Shown here in pieces: positions 28,378 through 38,228 of a stretch of DNA of 64,000 bases (position 1 is its first letter; each line of letters begins with the position of its first letter). This DNA comes from G965212025 sp965237985 (GTDB lineage Bacteria; Pseudomonadota; Gammaproteobacteria; Poriferisulfidales; Oxydemutatoraceae), in NCBI GenBank assembly GCA_965237985.1, contig OZ250161.1, positions 558,001 through 622,000 of the forward strand, given 5' to 3'. Position numbers and translations under genes: made by a program. The notes below the pieces were generated by a model that saw only the letters and a program-made list of their open reading frames with translations, made no database searches and was not told the origin of the DNA.

Positions 28378-29207
28378 TGCCGAAAAATTTTCCTTTAAGG
28401 AAACAAAAATATAGACCCACCATTACCTTGCTCCTGCGTTGCCAAACAACACCGTCTCACATTAAAGGACAGAGCACTTGCTCCGCCAAGCTTAAACCTG
28501 ACAATGACCGTGTTCTGGCTAAGGCACCAGACACCTCAAGCGTAAATATCAGTTCTTGATGTTGTACACGGCTCCGTCACTAAAACAACAGCTTTCTTCT
28601 GTTATACCTCATAAGCCATCACAACATTCAATTTGTTTATGCTTCAGGTACGACCAGCATGGTCATGTCCACTTTGCCCCATCTAGAAATGTCCGCTTTT
28701 TTGTTTCATGACTTCCCTGCTGAAATCTGTGCTCGTGAGGAAGTGTATGAGGCAAAAATCCACCAGCCGGCAAAGTGTTGCTCATGTACGAGTGGGAACG
28801 AAAGGGAGCGTGGCGCGTTTTCGCAACCATCCTCCAGGAACTCCTGACACACCGAAGGTCGGCGCACAAATTGCACCTTGGCAAGCGGCAGAGCCATAGG
28901 TTTTATCAGCCTTGGCGGCACCAAGGCAACCAAACCCAAGTGATCAAAAGTCGCGGAAAATCGAGTAATCGTCAACCGCGAGGCAGGCATGGACTGACCT
29001 GGAATCCAAACGCAGACCCACGACCATCTAGGCTTTTACAACAACAGCAGGGTCGTTACAGGAACTTTATCAGATGACTATGCCGCTGACCTGGCACTAT
29101 ATGCCGGTTGATTTTCCATTTGGACACATCGACCTGAAATGAACCAGTCTGCACAACATTGTGCAGTTGTTTTCCAATGAACAGCTTGCTACCATGACCG
29201 GCAGGCG
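28378..29207. other. Intergenic decayed DNA
   Basis: There is no gene. It holds the second copy of the left half of the dispersed repeat (about 28650-29050). The promoter of the former GLUG protein would lie at its left edge. Confidence 0.5.
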
Positions 29208-29357
29208 ATGTTGCCCATGCGTGCGGTGTGCGTGTTAATTTGAACGGCGCCTTTGCTGCAGCGAGAGAGTGTTGCCCGTGCGTGCGGTGTGCGTGTGCAC
29301 ATGCCATGCTTCTCTGGTGCACCGGGATGGTGTCGCCCAGGTGCGCGGTGTGCGTGT
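29208..29357 (+). CRISPR. Small CRISPR-like array, 3 repeats, exact 61-bp period
   Basis: Three 28-nt repeats at 29208-29235, 29269-29296 and 29330-29357 share GTGTTGCCC and the right part GCGGTGTGCGTGT. The first two differ at 2 of 28 positions. The two 33-nt spacers are unrelated to each other. The geometry is identical to the array at 25.7 kb, and the repeat shares G.GTT..CCC..GCGTGC with it. No leader or cas gene is seen. An internal tandem repeat of unknown type is the alternative. Confidence 0.45.
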
Positions 29358-29524
29358 TGATTTAAATGATCGAAAAGTGCAGTTTAGGAGATATGGGGCC
29401 GCTGCCAAGCGGACTACATAAAAAGTTCTCCCGACTGTTTCCTGACAGAGTTGGTTCCTCAGCCGGTTTGCTGACGAACACCGAAGCGTTTCACTCGTTT
29501 TAAGGAGGTACCCAAAACCGCAAA

Positions 29525-29842
29525 ATGATAGTTCACACAACTGACGAAACGTTTGAGGAGCAGGTGCTCGGGTCCGACGTGGCCGCCCTTGTAGATTTTT
29601 GGGCCGAATGGTGCGGCCCCTGCAAGTCGATTGCCAAAATTCTCGAGGAAGCTGAACAGGAATACGAGGGCAAACTCAAAGTCTTCAAGCTAAATGTCGA
29701 TGAAAACAAAAAAAGCCCGGAAAGATATGGTGTCAGGGGTATTCCCACTCTCATCATTTTCAAAAACGGAAATCGTATTGCAACACAGGTGGGAGCTTTG
29801 ACCAAGTCGCAGCTGGTGGCTTTTATCGCCCAAGCCATTTGA
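29525..29842 (+). CDS. trxA: Thioredoxin
   Basis: 105 residues with WAEWCGPCKS (redox-active CGPC), the cis-Pro in RGIPTLIIF, and the FKNG turn. It is a cytosolic disulfide reductase for ribonucleotide reductase, methionine sulfoxide reductase and others. A strong AAGGAGGT lies about 15 nt before the ATG. It lies upstream of rho, as trxA does in many proteobacteria. Confidence 0.95.
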   Translation: MIVHTTDETFEEQVLGSDVAALVDFWAEWCGPCKSIAKILEEAEQEYEGKLKVFKLNVDENKKSPERYGVRGIPTLIIFKNGNRIATQVGALTKSQLVAFIAQAI

Positions 29843-29999
29843 TCCCCACATCACTCGGAAACATGCTACCATCCACTGGCCGGTGCTCCCAAACGCGGGC
29901 AGAAGGTTGCACTTCAGAAAAGCAGCGCGATTGCCTTGGCACTTTGATAGGACTTCGCTTCTCAATCCCACTACTTTGATCAGGGAGTTTGCTTCGTAA

Positions 30000-31256
30000 A
30001 TGAATTTGACAGAACTTAAAAAACAGCCGGCGCCGCAGTTGCTGGAAATCGCTGAAAAGCTAGGGATAGAAGATCTTTCAAGGGCCCGCCGACAGGACAT
30101 TGTTTTTTCCATCCTGAGGGCCACTTCACGGAACCAGGAAGATATTACCGGCGATGGGGTTCTGGAAATACTGCAGAACGGATTTGGATTTTTGCGCTCC
30201 GAGGGAGGCTCGTACTTGGCCGGGCCCGACGATATTTACGTATCACCCAGCCAAATCAGGCGCTTTGGCTTACGTACCGGCGACACCATATCGGGGCGGG
30301 TGCGCCCGCCCAAAGCAGATGAGCGCTATTTTGCAATGCTGAAAGTGCAAACCGTCAACGGTGAGCAATCGGAAAACGCCCGCAACAAAATTCTTTTTGA
30401 AAACCTGACGCCCCTCCATGCCGAAGAAAGACTCAAACTGGAACGTGGCAACGGGAGCTCGGAAGACATCACCGCCCGCATCATTGATATCGTGGCACCG
30501 ATTGGCAAAGGGCAGAGGGGCCTCATCGTTTCCCCACCGAAAGCTGGAAAAACCATCATGCTGCAAAACATTGCCCAAAGCATCGCTTCCAATTCCCCGG
30601 AGTGCTATTTGATCGTGCTGTTGATAGACGAGCGCCCCGAAGAAGTCACAGAGATGTCCCGTATGGTACAGGGCGAAGTCGTCTCCAGCACTTTTGACGA
30701 ACCGGCGACACGGCACGTGCAGGTATCGGACATGGTAATCGAGAAAGCCAAGCGATTGACGGAACACAAACGAGATGTCGTGGTCCTGCTGGACTCCATC
30801 ACCCGTCTGGCGAGAGCGCACAACACTGTATCGCCGGCTTCAGGAAAAGTGTTAACCGGTGGGGTGGATGCCAACGCACTGCACCGCCCAAAACGGTTTT
30901 TTGGTGCCGCACGAAACTTGGAGGAAGGTGGAAGCCTAACCATCATCGCCACGGCGCTCGTTGAAACCGGCTCCAAAATGGACGAAGTCATTTACGAGGA
31001 ATTCAAAGGCACCGGGAACATGGAAATTCATCTCGATCGCCGGATTACCGAGCGCAGGGTTTTCCCGGCAATCAACATCAACCGCTCCGGCACTCGGCGC
31101 GAAGAGCTGCTGATCGAGCCAGACGAGTTACAGAAAATCAGGATTTTAAGAAAGTTCCTGAATCAAATGGATGAATGTGAAGCCATGGAGTTTATGCTGA
31201 AAAAACTTTCAGCCACCAAAACCAACAAAGAGTTTTTTGAAGCAATGAAGCGTTGA
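30000..31256 (+). CDS. rho: Transcription termination factor Rho
   Basis: 418 residues, the family length. An N-terminal helix domain (MNLTELKKQPAPQLLEIAEK), the RNA-binding RNP1 GFGFLR (61-66), Walker A SPPKAGKTIM (178-187), Walker B VVVLLDSITRLARA, and the Q-loop region SGKVLTGGVD are all present. It is a hexameric RNA helicase. ATG 30000 is preceded by GGGAG. It converges with purD 26 nt away. Confidence 0.98.
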   Translation: MNLTELKKQPAPQLLEIAEKLGIEDLSRARRQDIVFSILRATSRNQEDITGDGVLEILQNGFGFLRSEGGSYLAGPDDIYVSPSQIRRFGLRTGDTISGRVRPPKADERYFAMLKVQTVNGEQSENARNKILFENLTPLHAEERLKLERGNGSSEDITARIIDIVAPIGKGQRGLIVSPPKAGKTIMLQNIAQSIASNSPECYLIVLLIDERPEEVTEMSRMVQGEVVSSTFDEPATRHVQVSDMVIEKAKRLTEHKRDVVVLLDSITRLARAHNTVSPASGKVLTGGVDANALHRPKRFFGAARNLEEGGSLTIIATALVETGSKMDEVIYEEFKGTGNMEIHLDRRITERRVFPAININRSGTRREELLIEPDELQKIRILRKFLNQMDECEAMEFMLKKLSATKTNKEFFEAMKR

Positions 31257-31282
31257 CCCTTCCCGGGCTACCGCTCTTTCCC

Positions 31283-32563
31283 TCAGAACAAGGCGATGTC
31301 TTTTCGGTAAAAAGCACCGTCCCAACTGTGTGCTTCGCAACAGGGATACGCGCGCTGTCTCGCCGCAGCAAAATCAGCGCCGAGGGCCGTGACGCACAAA
31401 ACTCTTCCTCCAGACGCCACGATGTGCCCATCGGGACTCGCTTGGGTGCCACAATGAAAAATCTTTAGTGAATCTGTGGCAATGCTTTCTGCCAGCCTAT
31501 CAATCTTCGCGCCCCGCAGGTATTCTCCTGGATAAGCTTGTGAAGCCATTACGACCCCCACCGAAACCCGCTCATCCCATCCCAGTTCCAGACCTGCAGT
31601 TTTATCGAAAAGGGTGGCCAGGATCAGTTCCAGAAAATCGCCCTGCATGCGCATGAAGATCGGCTGTGTTTCAGGATCGCCCAGGCGGCAATTGAATTCA
31701 AGAACAACAGGATTTTTGTTTTCTTGGATCATCAGACCAGCGTAAAGAAAACCAAAAAACGGGAAACCTTCGGTCACCATGCCTTCAAGTGTTGGCGTAA
31801 TTACTTCCTTGATTACCCGTTCCTGCAGTTCAGGGTCCATAAATGGGGCTGGAGAACAGGCCCCCATTCCTCCCGTGTTTGGTCCACGCCCATTTTCATC
31901 GCGGGCTTTATAGTCACAGGCACTCGCCAAAGGCAAAAAACGTGTGCCACCGACCACACACATAAAACTCGCTTCCCTGCCGGGCGAAAATTCTTCAATC
32001 AATATCTTTTTTCCAGCTTCACCATGAACACCAACAATCAGCATGGCTTTAATCGCCTGCTGAACCGCGACACGATCTCTTGCCACAACCACCCCCTTCC
32101 CTGCTGCCAGGCCATCTGCTTTTATCACCAGCGGCAAAGGCTGTCTGGAAGCGTAAGCCAGAGCTTCTTCCGGATTTTCAAAAACCACGCTGGCCGCGCA
32201 AGGAATATGGTACTTACGCATAAAATGCTTGCTGAACGCCTTTGAGGATTCAAGGCGCGCAGCCATTTGCCGTGGACCAAAAACCGCAAGTCCTTTTTTC
32301 TGGAAGCGATCCACGATACCAAGTGACAAAGGGACTTCCGGGCCGACAACCGTTAAATCTATGGAGTGTGTTTTCGCAAAAGCTAGCAAACCGCTGACAT
32401 CTTCCGCTCGAACAGCAACGTTTTCCGCCTTGGGTTCCCGCATGGTTCCCGCGTTTCCAGGAGCGACAAAAACGGTTTTTGCCAAAGGGCTTTGGGCCAG
32501 CTTCCACACCAAGGCATGTTCTCTCCCACCGCCGCCGACCACCAATATCTTCAAGCTGCCCAT
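31283..32563 (-). CDS. purD: Phosphoribosylamine-glycine ligase
   Basis: 426 residues from ATG 32563. ATP-grasp motifs: VVGGGGREHALVWKLAQS, ADGLAAGKGVVVA, and the metal-binding FNCRLGDPETQ. It catalyses the second step of de novo purine synthesis. It lies downstream of purH on the same strand, the usual purH-purD order, but the two genes are separated by about 2 kb of purH-derived tandem repeat, which probably weakens or removes cotranscription. Confidence 0.97.
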   Translation of the reverse strand: MGSLKILVVGGGGREHALVWKLAQSPLAKTVFVAPGNAGTMREPKAENVAVRAEDVSGLLAFAKTHSIDLTVVGPEVPLSLGIVDRFQKKGLAVFGPRQMAARLESSKAFSKHFMRKYHIPCAASVVFENPEEALAYASRQPLPLVIKADGLAAGKGVVVARDRVAVQQAIKAMLIVGVHGEAGKKILIEEFSPGREASFMCVVGGTRFLPLASACDYKARDENGRGPNTGGMGACSPAPFMDPELQERVIKEVITPTLEGMVTEGFPFFGFLYAGLMIQENKNPVVLEFNCRLGDPETQPIFMRMQGDFLELILATLFDKTAGLELGWDERVSVGVVMASQAYPGEYLRGAKIDRLAESIATDSLKIFHCGTQASPDGHIVASGGRVLCVTALGADFAAARQRAYPCCEAHSWDGAFYRKDIALF

Positions 32564-32630
32564 CACAAGTCAGGCTCACAATCCATAACAAAAACTACGA
32601 ATGCCAGTAAACCGCACCACAACACCCTGA

Positions 32631-34622
32631 GCATCAGCAGTCGCCGCAAGTTCCTCGTCCCGCCTGGAACCACCCGGTCGGATGACTGCGACGCACCTGT
32701 CCGACAGCTCATTGCGAAGCCATCCGAAAAAAGGAAAAAATCATCTGCCACCGGAATCGGCGGCAGGTCGAACGATGGTAATGGCTGCACCGTCGGTCGC
32801 GCCGCTTCAAGACCTGAACCGAACGCACGATCAGTGACGGAAATGACGAATCCCGGTAAATACCTTGGCAACACCCTGAGCATCAGCAGTCGCCGCAAGT
32901 TCCTCGTCCCGCCTGGAACCACCCGGTCGGATGACTGCGACGCACCTGTCCGACAGCTCATTGCGAAGCCATCCGAAAAAAGGAAAAAATCATCTGCCAC
33001 CGGAATCGGCGGCAGGTTGAACGATGGTAATGGCTGCGCCGTCGGTCGCGCCGCTTCAAGACCTGAACCGAACGCACGATCAGTGACGAAAATGGCGAAT
33101 CCCGGTAAATACCATGGCGACGTCCAAGGCATCAGCAGTCGCCGCAAGTTCCTCGTCCCGCCTGGAACCACCCGGTCGGATGACTGCGACGCACCTGTCC
33201 GACAGCTCATTGCGAAGCCATCCGAAAAAAGGAAAAAATCATCTGCCACCGGAATCGGCGGCAGGTCGAACGATGGTAATGGCTGCACCGTCGGTCGCGC
33301 CGCTTCAAGACCTGAACCGAACGCACGATCAGTGACGAAAATGGCGAATCCCGGTAAATACCGTGGCAACACCCAGAGCATCAGCAGTCGCCACAAGTTC
33401 CTCGTCCCGCCTGGAACCACCCGGTCGGATGACTGCGACGCACCTGTCCGACAGCTCATTGCGAAGCCATCCGAAAAAAGGAAAAAATCATCTGCCACCG
33501 GAATCGGCGGCAGGTCGAACGATGGTAATGGCTGCACCGTCGGTCGCGCCGCTTCAAGACCTGAACCGGACGCACGATCAGTGACGGAAATGACGAATCC
33601 CGGTAAATACCATGGCAACACCCAGAGCATCAGCAGTCGCCGCAAGTTCCTCGTCCCGCCTGGAACCACCCGCTTGAATGACTACGACGAACCTGTCCGA
33701 CAGCTCATTGCGAAGCCATCCGAAAAAAGGAAAAAATCATCTGCCACCGGAATCGGCGGCAGGTCGAACGATGGTAATGGCTGCACCGTCGGTCGCGCCG
33801 CTTCAAGACCTGAACCGAACGCACGATCAGTGACGGAAATGACGAATCCCGGTAAATACCTTGGCAACACCCTGAGCATCAGCAGTCGCCGCAAGTTCCT
33901 CGTCCCGCCTGGAACCACCCGGTCGGATGACTGCGACGCACCTGTCCGACAGCTCATTGCGAAGCCATCCGAAAAAAGGAAAAAATCATCTGCCACCGGA
34001 ATCGGCGGCAGGTCGAACGATGGTAATGGCTGCACCGTCGGTCGCGCCGCTTCAAGACCTGAACCGGACGCACGATCAGTGACGAAAATGGCTAATCCCG
34101 GTAAATACCATGGCAACACCCAGAGCATCAGCAGTCGCCGCAAGTTCCTCGTCCCGCCTGGAACCACCCGGTCGGATGACTGCGACGCACCTGTCCGACA
34201 GCTCATTGCGAAGCCATCCGAAAAAAGGAAAAAATCATCTGCCACCGGAATCGGCGGCAGGTCGAACGATGGTAATGGCTGCACCGTCGGTCGCGCCGCT
34301 TCAAGACCTGAACCGAACGCACGATCAGTGACGGAAATGACGAATCCCGGTAAATACCTTGGCAACACCCTGAGCATCAGCAGTCGCCGCAAGTTCCTCG
34401 TCCCGCCTGGAACCACCCGGTCGGATGACTGCGACGCACCTGTCCGACAGCTCATTGCGAAGCCATCCGAAAAAAGGAAAAAATCATCTGCCACCGGAAT
34501 CGGCGGCAGGTCGAACGATGGTAATGGCTGCGCCGTCGGTCGCGCCGCTTCAAGACCTGAACCGAACGCACGATCAGTGACGAAAATGGCGAATCCCGGT
34601 AAATACCATGGCGACGTCCAAG
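32631..34622. repeat. Eight 249-bp tandem copies of the purH 3' end
   Basis: The marker GCATCAGCAGTCGCC(G/A)CAAG starts at 32631, 32880, 33129, 33378, 33627, 33876, 34125, 34374 and, inside purH itself, 34623: exactly 249 bp each time. On the minus strand each unit matches the last 75 or so codons of purH, keeping the C-terminal MVFTGIRHFRH and stop, but with a 1-nt deletion before PGGS that breaks the frame. Units are nearly identical to each other and clearly diverged from purH, except in the last 90 bp of the gene. Because 249 is divisible by 3, long spurious frames run through on both strands. Confidence 0.96.
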
Positions 34623-36118
34623 GCATCAGCAGTCGCCACAAGTTCCTCGTCCCGCCTGGAACCACCCGGTTGAATAACCGCCGTCACTCCTGCCCGACAG
34701 GCGACTTCCAAGGCGTCTGAAAAAGGGAAAAAAGCATCTGAGGCCATGACTGGAGGCGGATCGAATGATGCCGTCAGCTGCACCGCCAATCGTACCGCTT
34801 CAATTCGGGAAGTCTGCCCTCCTCCGATACCGGTTGTGCACAGCCCACTTGCCAACACGATTGCATTGGATCTGACATATTTGGCAACCCGCCAGGCAAA
34901 CTTCAAATCCACCATTTCCATATCTCCGGGCTGGCGCTTGGTCACGCATTGCAACTCTTCGTTTTTGAAGTCCACGTCATCTTCTTCCTGGACAAGAATG
35001 CCTCCGGCAACACGACGATATTGAAAACCTCCTCTATTTGCCTTGGCAGCCAGCACACGCAGTGCCGGCTTGGCGGCAAAGCAGTCCAAAGCTTCATCAG
35101 CTACGCCCGGAGCCACTACTATTTCCACAAATTGCCGCTCCAGCACTGCTTGCACAACCGGCACGTCGACCGTATGGTTAAATGCGACAATTCCCCCGTA
35201 TGCAGACAACGAATCGGCCTCGCAGGCACGAACATAAGCACTTTGCAGGTCTTGCGCACAAGCCGCGCCACACGGGGTCGCATGTTTTACGATCACACAG
35301 GCTGCCTGCTCAAACTGTGACACGCAACGCAATGCCACATCCATATCCACAATGTTGTTGAAAGAGAGTTCCTTGCCTCGCAACTGCACCATGCTCCCCG
35401 TACTGTTGCTGTCGGTATAAAAAGCACTGGCCTGATGCGGATTCTCGCCATAGCGAAGTTTGCTCTTTTTAACAAATAACGGTGAAAAAACCTCCGGGAA
35501 AGCGCCATCTTTTTTTGCGAACCAGTCACTGATTTCGGCGTCGTAGCGGGTAGTAACAGCAAAGGCTTTGGCAGCCAGACGGCGGCGCAGACTGCCCGGC
35601 AAAGTGTTGGAATTTTCCCGAAATGCCTTTTCGATGACGGGGTAATCTTCTGGACTGCTCAATGCCGCCACGTACTGATGATTTTTCGCGCCGGCTCTCA
35701 ACAACGCCACACCGCCAATATCAATATTTTCCAGTGCGGCTTGAAAATCACTCGGAAAACAAGCTACGGTTTCTACGAAGGGGTATAAATTAACCGCCAC
35801 CAAATCTATTTCCTGTATTCCCGTAGCTTCCATTTCCGCGCGATGATGCACCCGGTCTGCCAGCAGCCCACCATGAATCTTTGGATGCAAGGTCTTGACC
35901 CGCCCACCAAAAAATTCCGGGCTGCCGGTATAATCACCGACTTCAACGACTTTAATTCCCTCTGCGCGCAATACTTTGGCAGTGGACCCGGTTGACAAAA
36001 TTTCTACCCCGTGCTCGAAAAGAAAGCGCGCAAAAGATACAATCCCTTTCTTGTTCGAAACACTCAGCAAAGCTCGTCGCACGGGGAGCAAATCATCCTG
36101 AGAAACAGATTTTTTCAT
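34574..36118 (-). CDS. purH: Bifunctional AICAR transformylase/IMP cyclohydrolase
   Basis: 514 residues from ATG 36118. The N-terminal MGS-like cyclohydrolase domain shows ALLSVSNKKGIVSFA, ILSTGSTAK and GRVKTLHPKIHGGLL. The transformylase part has RYGENPHQ, KHATPCGAA, and FPFSDALEVACRAGVTA. It catalyses the last two steps to IMP. The gene is complete (ending FTGIRHFRH) even though its 3' end seeds the adjacent repeat array; its last 90 bp are almost identical to the repeats, so gene conversion is likely. Confidence 0.97.
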   Translation of the reverse strand: MKKSVSQDDLLPVRRALLSVSNKKGIVSFARFLFEHGVEILSTGSTAKVLRAEGIKVVEVGDYTGSPEFFGGRVKTLHPKIHGGLLADRVHHRAEMEATGIQEIDLVAVNLYPFVETVACFPSDFQAALENIDIGGVALLRAGAKNHQYVAALSSPEDYPVIEKAFRENSNTLPGSLRRRLAAKAFAVTTRYDAEISDWFAKKDGAFPEVFSPLFVKKSKLRYGENPHQASAFYTDSNSTGSMVQLRGKELSFNNIVDMDVALRCVSQFEQAACVIVKHATPCGAACAQDLQSAYVRACEADSLSAYGGIVAFNHTVDVPVVQAVLERQFVEIVVAPGVADEALDCFAAKPALRVLAAKANRGGFQYRRVAGGILVQEEDDVDFKNEELQCVTKRQPGDMEMVDLKFAWRVAKYVRSNAIVLASGLCTTGIGGGQTSRIEAVRLAVQLTASFDPPPVMASDAFFPFSDALEVACRAGVTAVIQPGGSRRDEELVATADALDVAMVFTGIRHFRH

Positions 36119-36220
36119 TACAAAGCAGCTCACACAAAGAACCGAAACTCAGCCCGATTTCGAAACACATGAGTCTGGCAAGCGTACAATTACCAACTCC
36201 GGGATTCATAAACCGCGGCA

Positions 36221-36294
<74 letters not shown>

Positions 36295-36422
36295 ACGAAA
36301 CACGACGCTGCACTCACTGACAAGATGCAAGTCCAAACCCATGCAACTGGAAAGTGAACACAAGACCGAAGGTGCTTATAATCGGGTCTCGATTATAACA
36401 GTCATGAAAGGAGTCTTTCTTT

Positions 36423-37589
36423 ATGGATGACAAACATTTTTACCAACAATTTTCTGTTCTGCTGGTTTTGATGATTGTGACAGTGGCGGGGATTCTTATC
36501 CTTGCCCGGTTACTGTCCGACGTACATGGCGACATCAGTGTCATGCAGGTTATGGCAATCGAGGAGCGAATCAAGCCGCTGGGCGCTGTCTATACAGGCG
36601 CACCACCTGAAACAAACATCTTGTCTGCGGCGCAGAGCGGGGGCGAAAAAAAGACTGAAGGCGATGCCCTGCCGCCAGGCAATGCTGTTGCTGCAGGAGG
36701 GGTAAAAAACGTTGAGCCTGGCAAAGAAACCTATGATCAGGTTTGTGCCGCATGCCATATCTCCGGCATCGCCGGGGCTCCGAAGTTTGGCGATAAAACT
36801 GCCTGGAAACCACGTATCGCTACCGGTATGGATGCCTTGTACAAAGCGGCTTTGCAAGGTCTTAACGCCATGCCTGCCAAAGGTGGCCGTCCGGACTTGC
36901 CTGATGCCGACATAAAAGCCGCGGTGGATTACCTGGTCAAGGCGGCACAGGGGACGCCAACAGCTGCAGGGACAGAAAGCCAGACCAAAAAAACCGCTGA
37001 CGCTGTACCAGGCGATGTGGCGGCGGATTCAAAGCGCGGCAAAGAAACCTACGATCAGGTTTGTGCCGTATGCCATAGTTCCGGCATCGCCGGGGCTCCG
37101 AAGTTTGGCGACAAAACTGCCTGGCAACCACGTATCGCTACCGGTATGGATGCCTTGTACAAAGCGGCTTTGCAAGGTCTTAACGCCATGCCTGCCAAAG
37201 GTGGCCGTCCGGACTTGCCTGATGCCGACATAAGAGCCGCGGTGGATTACCTGATCAAAGCGGCACAGGGGACGCCAACAGCTGCAGGGACAGAAAGCCA
37301 GACCAAAAAAACCGCTGACGCTGTACCAGGTGATATGGCGGTGGATTCAAAGCGCGGCAAAGAAACCTACGATCAGGTTTGTGCCGTATGCCATAGTTCC
37401 GGCATCGCCGGGGCTCCGAAGTTTGGCGACAAAACTGCCTGGCAACCACGTATCGCTACCGGTATGGATGCCTTGTACAAAGCGGCTTTACAAGGTCTTA
37501 ACGCCATGCCTGCCAAAGGTGGCCGTCCGGACTTGCCTGATGCTGACATAAGAGCCGCGGTGGATTACCTGGTCAAGGCTGTGCAGTAA
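36423..37589 (+). CDS. Membrane-anchored triple-domain cytochrome c (c5 type)
   Basis: 388 residues. One N-terminal membrane helix (about 11-31) anchors it facing the periplasm. A linker is followed by three class I c5-like domains, with heme motifs CAACH (108-112) and CAVCH (214-218 and 320-324). Each domain has a likely axial Met in LNAMPAKGG. The domains are almost identical in DNA and repeat every 318 bp (36720, 37038, 37356), so two recent in-frame duplications made a three-heme protein from one. It is likely an electron carrier to a terminal oxidase. Confidence 0.93.
   Translation: MDDKHFYQQFSVLLVLMIVTVAGILILARLLSDVHGDISVMQVMAIEERIKPLGAVYTGAPPETNILSAAQSGGEKKTEGDALPPGNAVAAGGVKNVEPGKETYDQVCAACHISGIAGAPKFGDKTAWKPRIATGMDALYKAALQGLNAMPAKGGRPDLPDADIKAAVDYLVKAAQGTPTAAGTESQTKKTADAVPGDVAADSKRGKETYDQVCAVCHSSGIAGAPKFGDKTAWQPRIATGMDALYKAALQGLNAMPAKGGRPDLPDADIRAAVDYLIKAAQGTPTAAGTESQTKKTADAVPGDMAVDSKRGKETYDQVCAVCHSSGIAGAPKFGDKTAWQPRIATGMDALYKAALQGLNAMPAKGGRPDLPDADIRAAVDYLVKAVQ
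36720..37589 (+). repeat. 318-bp tandem repeat encoding the cytochrome c domain
   Basis: GGCAAAGAAACCTA(T/C)GATCAG starts at 36720, 37038 and 37356. The period is 106 codons, covering one heme domain plus a TPTAAGTESQTKK linker. Near-identity of the DNA, including third positions, points to a recent event or gene conversion. Confidence 0.95.
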
Positions 37590-38228
37590 AAATCGGTATT
37601 TTTGACAAATCCTCCCCCTGCTGAAAATCCATCTCACCACTTGGAACAAAGCGGCGAACCATGTCCGTCGGTGAACCATCGCGGGGCTCTGATGAATGAA
37701 CAAGACGTGCCCAAGCACTAAAGTGGCCTTCCAGTGTTGTCCTCGGTAATCCCCGGCCGCAGTTCCGCCTGCTTGCCGCCACGCCAACCGAGGCATGACG
37801 CTGCAACAAACATGATGTCAAGCGTCGTCCCGAACCGGGTCTGCCCTTGTTTTTCGTGATGCCCGGAAACGCTCAGGCACCTAAAAACGCTTCGTCTCAT
37901 TGACGGTGTGCGCAACTGAAACAGTGGCGATAGCTTCATGATTTTCCTCGATGCAAAAAATCACACCCGGGGACCGGGCAAAAACGATTACCCCGGCCTG
38001 TATAAAAATTTCTGCCGACTCAGAAACTTCAGTGGCTGACAGAAAGCAAGGTGAAAGGTAGCCGATGACAACACAGGCAACACACACCTTTGCAAGAATG
38101 CTTTTATTTCCGGATTGTCAGTCTGCCGGCCGGCGGGCCGCACCTGTCGGCAACACTTTCGCCGCCATCTTGTTCTGCTTCTGAAGTTACAATGCGGTTC
38201 ACAATGATTATTCTGGGAGACTCAGAAA
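37590..38228. other. Intergenic region with a possible relic
   Basis: No complete gene. On the minus strand 38087-37881 reads like a signal peptide (CVACVVIGYLSPCFLSA) followed by about 45 residues, but there is no family match and the frame stops. It may be the remnant of a small exported protein. The ribosome site for map (GGGAG, about 38215) lies at its right end. Confidence 0.35.

Noticed and set aside
32492..34720. A 742-codon plus-strand frame and two minus-strand frames of about 330-370 codons across the purH repeats
   Set aside because: They exist only because the 249-bp repeat is divisible by three and lacks stops in those frames; they match no family and overlap purH 3' copies.
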